A DNA stretch of 64,000 bases from Actinomarina sp002308095 (GTDB lineage: Bacteria; Actinomycetota; Acidimicrobiia; Actinomarinales; Actinomarinaceae). Of this stretch, positions 58,556-64,000 are shown piece by piece. The stretch lies in the NCBI GenBank assembly GCA_045563135.1, contig JBJKUL010000001.1:62001-126000 (forward strand), in the 5' to 3' direction. Each line of letters opens with the position of its first letter. The stretch's first letter is position 1. A program made the translations under genes and the position numbers. Below the pieces are notes generated by a model that saw nothing but the letters and a program-made list of their open reading frames with translations, was not told where the DNA came from and ran no database searches.

Positions 58556-59679
58556 AGAATGTCCTTTTTATAGCACCGACTACATACAAGCTTCCGCTAG
58601 ATGATAACATGCAAAAAAAATTCGAGTTTTTATCACAAGTTTGCAAACTTAATGTTGTTGCATTTGCAAACGAGAAGAAGGAAATAAAACTAGAAAATGG
58701 AGATTTATATTTTTATAAGAAAACATCAAACAGGTTTATTAACTACTTTAAAATAATCTTTCTTTCTCTCTTCTCTATTTCAAAGATAATAAAAAGAAAA
58801 AAAATAGAGGTAGTTTCATTTCAGGACCCAGTATCAAGCTTTCTCTCAATGTTTATTATCAAGATGAGACATAAAAATATAAAAGTTATAGTAGAAACAC
58901 ACGGAGATTTCATAGAGACACTAGGTTTGGAGAAAAATTTAATTTTCCCTAGAATCTATAGAAAGTTGTTCATAAAACTTGCATCATATACCATAAAAAA
59001 TGCAGATATTATAAGAGCGGTTTCATCCTCGACAGAAGCTCAAGTTCAAAAAATGAATAAAACAAAAAAAATTGTAAGATTCCCAGCGTGGGTCGATTTT
59101 GACGATTTTAAAGACATAGAAATCAACAGAGTCAATACAACATTTCAAATTTTGTTTATAGGAAGCGTCACAGATAGAAAAAAACCGCACTTAATCATTG
59201 AAGCCATGAAGCTTTTAAAAAAAGAAAATATAGAACTTCTTATTGTAGGGCCAATGCCGAATGCAAAGTATCTCAGTTTCTTAAAAAATTTAATTAGTGA
59301 CCACGGACTTGAAGCAAACGTTAAATTTTTTGGTGAAGTTGATCGAAAAGAAGTTAAATCCTTTTATTCAAAAATTAATTTAATGATACTTCCTTCAGTA
59401 TCAGAGGGTCTTGCAAGAGTAATATTTGAGTCACAAGCTACAGCCTGCCCAGTTCTAGTGACAGATGCACCTGGAATGGGAGATATTGTAATTGATGGTC
59501 AAACAGGTTATGTATTTGAGAGTAATAATGTTGAAAGTTTGGCAAAAAAAATCCAGTATATTGAAGAAAATTATGATGAAGCAATGCATGTTGGAAGAAA
59601 CGCTAAGGACTTTATTCTGAATAATTATTCTGCTGAAAACTTTAAATTTAGCTTTAAAAAGATTTTTGATACAGTTTAA
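58552..59679 (+). CDS. Glycosyltransferase, GT4-like family
   Basis: A 375-residue GT-B-fold enzyme. The C-terminal domain has FIGSVTDRKKPHLIIEAM, FFGEVDRKEVKSFYSKI and ILPSVSEGLARVIFESQA, where the EGL...E motif binds the sugar nucleotide. The N-terminal acceptor domain is basic with a hydrophobic segment near 55-75, suggesting membrane association. Donor and acceptor are unknown. It overlaps the hydrolase gene by ATGA. Confidence 0.87.
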   Translation: MKNVLFIAPTTYKLPLDDNMQKKFEFLSQVCKLNVVAFANEKKEIKLENGDLYFYKKTSNRFINYFKIIFLSLFSISKIIKRKKIEVVSFQDPVSSFLSMFIIKMRHKNIKVIVETHGDFIETLGLEKNLIFPRIYRKLFIKLASYTIKNADIIRAVSSSTEAQVQKMNKTKKIVRFPAWVDFDDFKDIEINRVNTTFQILFIGSVTDRKKPHLIIEAMKLLKKENIELLIVGPMPNAKYLSFLKNLISDHGLEANVKFFGEVDRKEVKSFYSKINLMILPSVSEGLARVIFESQATACPVLVTDAPGMGDIVIDGQTGYVFESNNVESLAKKIQYIEENYDEAMHVGRNAKDFILNNYSAENFKFSFKKIFDTV

Positions 59680-59727
59680 ATAAAGCAATCTTAAGGTATT
59701 TTTCTAATAATTGTCTACCCTTATTGC

Positions 59728-59733
59728 TATTCT
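59728..59733 (+). promoter_or_regulatory. Candidate minus-10 (TATTCT) for leaderless rmuC
   Basis: TATTCT ends 6 nt before the rmuC ATG; no Shine-Dalgarno. Confidence 0.45.
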
Positions 59734-59739
59734 TGAATC

Positions 59740-60759
59740 ATGGAAATTGTAATTTACGCATTGAACATAGTACTTATGTTTGTAATTATCTATATCGTTT
59801 CTCGAAAAGACGAAGTTGTTGAAAAAGATGATGAGTATTTAATTAAGGGAATAGTAAGTGAGCTAATTGAAAATGAAGAGTCTCAAATCTATAAGCTTCT
59901 TGATAAATCAGATAGAACTGTAAAAGACTTTTTAGAAAAAACAGGAGAAATTAAAAGTTCAATTAGTGGAGTAGACCAACAAACTAGAAATCTTATATCT
60001 GTACTTAACAACAATCAGAGTCGAGGTCAATGGGCCGAGTTTCAAGTAGAAGATTTACTCAGCATCATGGAATATAAAGATGGAATTCATTACGAATCCC
60101 AAAAAATCATGAAAAGTGGAAATAAGCCTGACTTTACATTTTATTTACCTGATAATAAAACAATCAATATGGATTCAAAGTTTCCCTTGAATTTATATAT
60201 GCAGCTATCAAAATTAAATCTTGACTTAGAAGATGAAACCTTAGACGAAATTTCAAGAAAGCAAATTACTGATAGTATAAAAATTAAAAATAAAGAATTT
60301 ATCGATAAAGCAATTAAAACTAAAATCGATGAAACTTCTTCAAGGGAGGGATACATTTCACCGGAGGAAGACACCGTAGATTTTGTATTAATGTATATAC
60401 CTCTTGAAAATTTGTATCACTTTCTTTTAACATCTGAAATTGGTGCAAACAAAACACCTGTAATTCAATACGCTTTTGCAAAAAAAGTTATTTTAGTAAG
60501 TCCTCAAACACTTATGGCATATTTAGAGACTATAAGGCATTCAATGAAGTTATTTAGCTTGCAGACTGATACTAAGAATATTCTCCTGGCACATGAAAAA
60601 GTAAAGAACGAAATCAGCAAATTTATAGAATCTTTTGATGATGTTACAAAAAGATTAGATCAAACAGTAGAATCTTTCGAAAAACTAAAGACTACTCGAA
60701 AAAATAAGCTAGAAAAATCATTTGAAGAGTTAACTGAAATCAATAAAAAAGTTGATTAA
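59740..60759 (+). CDS. rmuC: DNA recombination protein RmuC
   Basis: A 339-residue RmuC with an N-terminal membrane helix (about 3-20), a coiled-coil segment (about 35-85) and the RmuC nuclease-like core: RGQWAEFQVEDLL, SGNKPDFTFYLPDNKTINMDSKFPL (the PDF/DSKFP core of a PD-(D/E)xK-like fold) and TPVIQYAFAKKVILVSPQTL. RmuC limits recombination at inverted repeats in E. coli. It is short relative to the E. coli protein (475 residues), like other actinobacterial copies. Confidence 0.9.
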   Translation: MEIVIYALNIVLMFVIIYIVSRKDEVVEKDDEYLIKGIVSELIENEESQIYKLLDKSDRTVKDFLEKTGEIKSSISGVDQQTRNLISVLNNNQSRGQWAEFQVEDLLSIMEYKDGIHYESQKIMKSGNKPDFTFYLPDNKTINMDSKFPLNLYMQLSKLNLDLEDETLDEISRKQITDSIKIKNKEFIDKAIKTKIDETSSREGYISPEEDTVDFVLMYIPLENLYHFLLTSEIGANKTPVIQYAFAKKVILVSPQTLMAYLETIRHSMKLFSLQTDTKNILLAHEKVKNEISKFIESFDDVTKRLDQTVESFEKLKTTRKNKLEKSFEELTEINKKVD

Positions 60760-60765
60760 TACTTT

Positions 60766-61158
60766 TTAGTAATTATCGATTAGTCCCGCTACAACCATGA
60801 TGCATTTATCATCAATATAATTTTTATTTTCTGATTTAAGAAAGTTTGAAATTTCTTCACTTTCTGCACCTGGCTGATACCAAAAGTTGTCATAGCCATT
60901 GGCGACAAGATCTTTTGTAATTTCAAATCCTACACCTGGCGGTACCACAAAATTAATTATTGAGGGACATTCAGCAATCTCTTTAACATCTTTATGGACT
61001 TTGATACCCTGAATTTCATGTTCTTTAGTGTTTATAGGTAAAACTTCATGTCCTTTATGTTTGAGATCGAGTAGTATTTTAAATCCGTACTTACTCTCGT
61101 CATTACTTGCTCCGATTAGCGCAATTGAATTAGTTTTATCTTTTAAAAGTTCAATCAA
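60766..61158 (-). CDS. CoA-binding (YccU-like) protein
   Basis: A 130-residue Rossmann-fold protein. IALIGASNDESKYGFKI near the N-terminus and the VVPPGVGFEI and WYQPGAES segments define the CoA-binding/YccU group, which may bind CoA or nucleotide in acyl-CoA metabolism. It begins directly after the acyl-CoA dehydrogenase stop with no gap. Exact role unknown. Confidence 0.87.
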   Translation of the reverse strand: MIELLKDKTNSIALIGASNDESKYGFKILLDLKHKGHEVLPINTKEHEIQGIKVHKDVKEIAECPSIINFVVPPGVGFEITKDLVANGYDNFWYQPGAESEEISNFLKSENKNYIDDKCIMVVAGLIDNY

Positions 61159-62958
61159 TTAGAAATTTTCAGATTTAATACTGTATAAATCTTCTTTACC
61201 AGCTTTGATTGAAGAAGTATATCCTGATGCCAGAGGTAATAATTGTTCCATGTAGAAATTAGAAAGAGTAATCTTATCCGCATAGAACTCATCATTAGTA
61301 TCTTCAAACTTTTTCTTAGCTAGAATTGCAGCTTTAGCCATGTAATAACCGCCGATAACTTGGCCAAACATTTTCATGTAAGGGGTTGCTGCAGAGCTAG
61401 CATCTACAAGCTCTCCTTCAAGCATTTTTCCACCCAGCCAAAGAGTTACCTCAGATAAATTAGTGACTTCTTTATCTAAAAGAGAAGCCATCTTTTGTAA
61501 GTCCTCATCCCCAGTTTTCATTGTTTCAATAGTTTCATTTACCTCAGATAACAAACGTTGCATTGCTTGACCTCCATCTAAAGGTAATTTTCTAAACATG
61601 AGATCTAATGCCTGAATACCATTAGTCCCCTCATAAATTGGCGCAATTCTTGCATCCCTTAAGTATTGAGCTACCCCAGTTTCTTCAACATAACCCATGC
61701 CTCCATAGACCTGTATCGCAATTGAGCTTAGCTCAACACCAAGATCAGAAACCCAGGCTTTAGTAACTGGAGTTAGTAGACCACACCTTTCTTCACCAAA
61801 AGATTTAGTTTCTTCATCTTCTGCAAAATACTCTAGATCCATCATCAACTGATTATCATACATAAGATATCTCATGGCATCCGTATATGCCTTCATAGTC
61901 ATAAGCATTCTTCTTACATCTGCGTGATCAATGATTGTTGATTTCTTTGCATCTTCCTTACTCATTCCTACAGGTCTTCCTTGAACACGATCACGTGCAT
62001 ATTGAGCCGCACCTTGAAGTGCAGGCACAGCACAGGAAAGTCCTTGACCGCCAACCCAAACTCTGGCTTCGTTCATCATTGTAAACATGTAGGTTAAACC
62101 TCTATTTTCTTCTCCAACTAAATAGCCTATAGCACCTTTATCTCCACCATATTCCATAACACAAGTCGGACTTGCATGAATTCCTAATTTTTCTTCGATA
62201 GATAAACATTTAACTTCGTTACGATCACCAAGAGATCCATCATCATTAACCATAAATTTAGGGACAATAAACATAGAAATCCCCTTAGTTCCCTCTGGTG
62301 AACCAGGTACTTTAGCTAGAACTAAATGGATAATATTTTCTGTCATATCATGTTCACCAAAAGTGATCCATACTTTTGTACCAGTGATGCTATAGGTACC
62401 ATCTTCGTTTTTCTCAGCTTTTGTAGTGATTGTTCCCAAGTCGGATCCAGACTGTGGTTCACTTAAATTCATTGTTCCGGTCCACTCTCCAGAAACTAAT
62501 TTTGGAAGAAATTTATCTTTTTGTTCCTGACTTCCATGAAAGTTGAGTGCTGATATTGCTCCTGCACTCAAACCTGGAGCTAGTCCAAAAGCAAGATTTG
62601 CAGAACTAAGTATTTCTAATGTTCCTCCTGACAAAACTACAGGCATTCCTCCACCACCTATTTCTGATGGGAGAGAGATTGATGACCAACCAGCCTCTGC
62701 AAATTTCTTATAAGCATCTACAAAACCATCAGGCATTGTTACCACAGAGTCTTTGATTGTTGCTCCATTTTCATCACCGATGGCATTTATTGGAGCTAAA
62801 ACCTCTTCGGCAAATTTTCCACATTCTTCCATAGTCGGTATAACTATGTCTTCAGAAAAGTCACTAAACTGGCTAATTTTTGACAGAACATCATAAGAGT
62901 TGATTACTTGATATCCGAATACGATGTCTTTTATTGGAGCTTTATAATTCACAGCCAT
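61159..62958 (-). CDS. Acyl-CoA dehydrogenase (long FadE type)
   Basis: A 599-residue flavoenzyme for alpha-beta oxidation of acyl-CoA. N-terminal extension of 35 residues, then GWSSISLPSEIGGGG, MNLSEPQSGSDLG (FAD/acyl-CoA loop), KVWITFGEHD, a central LGIHASPTCVMEYGG, and QVYGGMGYVEETGVAQYLRDARIAPIYEGTNGIQALDLMFRKL with the catalytic Glu in YEGTNG. The ~600-residue length matches the mycobacterial FadE5-like class with an extra C-terminal domain. TAAAAT lies 6 nt before the ATG. Confidence 0.93.
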   Translation of the reverse strand: MAVNYKAPIKDIVFGYQVINSYDVLSKISQFSDFSEDIVIPTMEECGKFAEEVLAPINAIGDENGATIKDSVVTMPDGFVDAYKKFAEAGWSSISLPSEIGGGGMPVVLSGGTLEILSSANLAFGLAPGLSAGAISALNFHGSQEQKDKFLPKLVSGEWTGTMNLSEPQSGSDLGTITTKAEKNEDGTYSITGTKVWITFGEHDMTENIIHLVLAKVPGSPEGTKGISMFIVPKFMVNDDGSLGDRNEVKCLSIEEKLGIHASPTCVMEYGGDKGAIGYLVGEENRGLTYMFTMMNEARVWVGGQGLSCAVPALQGAAQYARDRVQGRPVGMSKEDAKKSTIIDHADVRRMLMTMKAYTDAMRYLMYDNQLMMDLEYFAEDEETKSFGEERCGLLTPVTKAWVSDLGVELSSIAIQVYGGMGYVEETGVAQYLRDARIAPIYEGTNGIQALDLMFRKLPLDGGQAMQRLLSEVNETIETMKTGDEDLQKMASLLDKEVTNLSEVTLWLGGKMLEGELVDASSAATPYMKMFGQVIGGYYMAKAAILAKKKFEDTNDEFYADKITLSNFYMEQLLPLASGYTSSIKAGKEDLYSIKSENF

Positions 62959-62964
62959 TGTTTT

Positions 62965-62970
62965 ATTTTA
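62965..62970 (-). promoter_or_regulatory. Candidate minus-10 (TAAAAT) for the acyl-CoA dehydrogenase gene
   Basis: TAAAAT on minus ends 6 nt before the ATG at 62958; no Shine-Dalgarno. Confidence 0.5.
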
Positions 62971-62997
62971 CTATATTCTATAAAGAACGCGTAATTT

Positions 62998-63846
62998 TTA
63001 CCTAGGAGTAACTTCAACTAATTCTGATATTTCTTCAATCTTTTTAAGTGTTGGCATATCATTAGTTCCAGCAGTGATTGCTCCAGCTGCACAAGCATTT
63101 TTGATAGTTAGGATAATATCTTCTACTCCATGGGCAGCTATATAAGCCGCTGTAGCATCACCGGCTCCTGTTGAATTAATAGTTTTAAAATCAGGAGGAG
63201 TTATTTCAACCGCACCCTCTGAGCTTATTAATCTAGCAGGTAGATTTGAGTGAGTAAGTAATATTCTCGATACTAAATCTTGATTTAGTAATTTTTCAGC
63301 TTCAACAACGTCTATTTCATCTTTACTAACAACTAAGAAATCAATCTTATAGTCTATTGTATGTTCATAACCTGCTTGAACAACAAAAACGCCACTATCG
63401 GTTATTTCAGAGATATTGTCTTTTATATGTGGAATAGAATACCTGTCAATAAGTAAAGAGTCATAGTCTTTAATCCCTTTAATTTCATTCCACGTGCACT
63501 TAGAGTAACCAGATGAAATTATGGTTCTTTCGCCATCTTTGTCAACAAAGATAGAGCAGGTAGGTGTTGGCAATTCCGAAAAGAGTATGTTTTCATGAGA
63601 TATGTTTTTCTTATCTAATTCATCTATCAGATAAGAGCCTAATGAGTCTTTACCTATGCTATTGCCAAGTACTGACACATCTATTCCCCAATTAGCAATA
63701 TTTTTTGCACAGTTAATAGCAGTCCCACCGGCACGAATTTGATAATCATTGCCTCTAATATCTCCTCCAGCAACCGGAAGGTCATCTATAAAATAGATGA
63801 GATCTGGATTAAGTGTTCCGTAGCAAAGTATCTTTTGATAACTCAT
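62998..63846 (-). CDS. PfkB-family carbohydrate/nucleoside kinase
   Basis: A 282-residue ribokinase-like enzyme. The N-terminal GGTAINCAKNIANWGIDVSVLG block binds substrate, and NSTGAGDATAAY with the catalytic Asp (about 236) is the family C-terminal signature. The N-terminus CYGTLNPDLIY and the two-motif pattern suggest sugar or nucleoside phosphorylation, not fructose-6-phosphate specifically. TATATT lies 6 nt upstream of the ATG. Confidence 0.88.
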   Translation of the reverse strand: MSYQKILCYGTLNPDLIYFIDDLPVAGGDIRGNDYQIRAGGTAINCAKNIANWGIDVSVLGNSIGKDSLGSYLIDELDKKNISHENILFSELPTPTCSIFVDKDGERTIISSGYSKCTWNEIKGIKDYDSLLIDRYSIPHIKDNISEITDSGVFVVQAGYEHTIDYKIDFLVVSKDEIDVVEAEKLLNQDLVSRILLTHSNLPARLISSEGAVEITPPDFKTINSTGAGDATAAYIAAHGVEDIILTIKNACAAGAITAGTNDMPTLKKIEEISELVEVTPR

Positions 63847-63852
63847 AACTTT

Positions 63853-63858
63853 AATATA
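63853..63858 (-). promoter_or_regulatory. Candidate minus-10 (TATATT) for the PfkB gene
   Basis: TATATT on minus ends 6 nt before the ATG at 63846; no Shine-Dalgarno. Confidence 0.45.
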
Positions 63859-63889
63859 ATGTATTAAAAATAAACTGAAAGAAAGAAAA

Positions 63890-64000
63890 ATGAAAGTAGC
63901 CTATGTCTTAAACTCACCAAATGCAGCAAATTATAAAGTTGGGGAGATGATACTTCCGCAACTAGAAGCTGGTAACCATGGAGTAGATGTTGTTGGAATT
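63890..64000 (+). CDS. DsrE-like protein, N-terminal fragment (cut by window end)
   Basis: Thirty-seven residues are visible and the frame is open at the window edge. MKVAYVLNSPNAANYKVGEM and ILPQLEAGNHGVDVVGI resemble the start of DsrE/DsrF-like sulfur-relay or SaoD-type proteins, but a fragment this short is weak evidence. The start ATG follows GAAAGAAAGAAAA, a poor ribosome-binding site, 43 bp from the divergent PfkB gene. Confidence 0.42.
   Translation, partial: MKVAYVLNSPNAANYKVGEMILPQLEAGNHGVDVVGI

Overview
The window is a gene-dense, low-GC stretch (about one third GC by eye) from a bacterium that looks like a streamlined, probably marine, member of the Actinomycetota, perhaps Acidimicrobiia-like. 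The lineage call rests on gene content: CrgA, the 31-residue ribosomal protein bS22, a PASTA-domain kinase beside a PP2C phosphatase, dnaK-grpE-dnaJ followed by hspR, a PAC2 protein, a dCTP deaminase of the bifunctional type, and DUF3159- and DUF4332-like proteins. No gap exceeds 200 bp. There is no insertion sequence, prophage, CRISPR array or rRNA. Genes commonly overlap by 1, 4, 8 or 11 nt, and six of eleven convergent CDS pairs share a 4-nt stop-stop overlap.

Layout. 1-5391: 3' part of glpD, then the leftward signalling/cell-envelope unit PP2C-pknB-mutY-crgA, then a membrane-anchored unknown. 5395-8199: a decoding neighbourhood with serS, four serine tRNAs (CGA, GGA, UGA, GCU), tadA and the tRNA-Arg(ACG) that TadA should edit. 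8214-12836: nitroreductase, crotonase-fold enzyme, dgt, a HAD nucleotidase and dnaX. 12833-19105: a leftward PHP-murJ unit and a rightward lysC-asd-acyltransferase unit. 19105-21804: dcd, a choline-kinase-like gene, bS22 and PAC2. 21842-26305: copper ATPase and chaperone, a small zinc-motif protein and an M3 peptidase. 26343-33332: a selenoprotein W homologue with an in-frame UGA, TauE/SafE permease, an Lnt-like protein, an MscS channel and purA-purB. 33532-38809: a polar amino-acid ABC importer with a leader hairpin and an internal terminator. 38806-44866: amidohydrolase, putative glycoside hydrolase, K+ channel, DUF885 and DUF418 proteins. 44875-48917: the chaperone operon. 49082-60759: proC, a heterodisulfide-reductase-like Fe-S protein, a nucleotidyltransferase, nadE, a class IV aminotransferase, selD (itself with an in-frame UGA), a hydrolase, a glycosyltransferase and rmuC. 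60766-64000: CoA-binding protein, acyl-CoA dehydrogenase, a PfkB kinase and the start of a DsrE-like gene.

Two points stand out. First, the organism appears to make selenocysteine proteins: a CxxU SelW-like protein and a Sec-containing SelD are both hidden from ordinary ORF calling, and each has a hairpin at nearly the same distance after UGA. Second, at least 19 start codons that appear to open a transcription unit have a TANNNT hexamer only 5-8 nt upstream and no clear Shine-Dalgarno sequence, which implies widespread leaderless transcription. Further oddities are substituted catalytic or metal-ligand residues in TadA and Lnt, a DnaX without its zinc module, and a mosaic tRNA-Ser.
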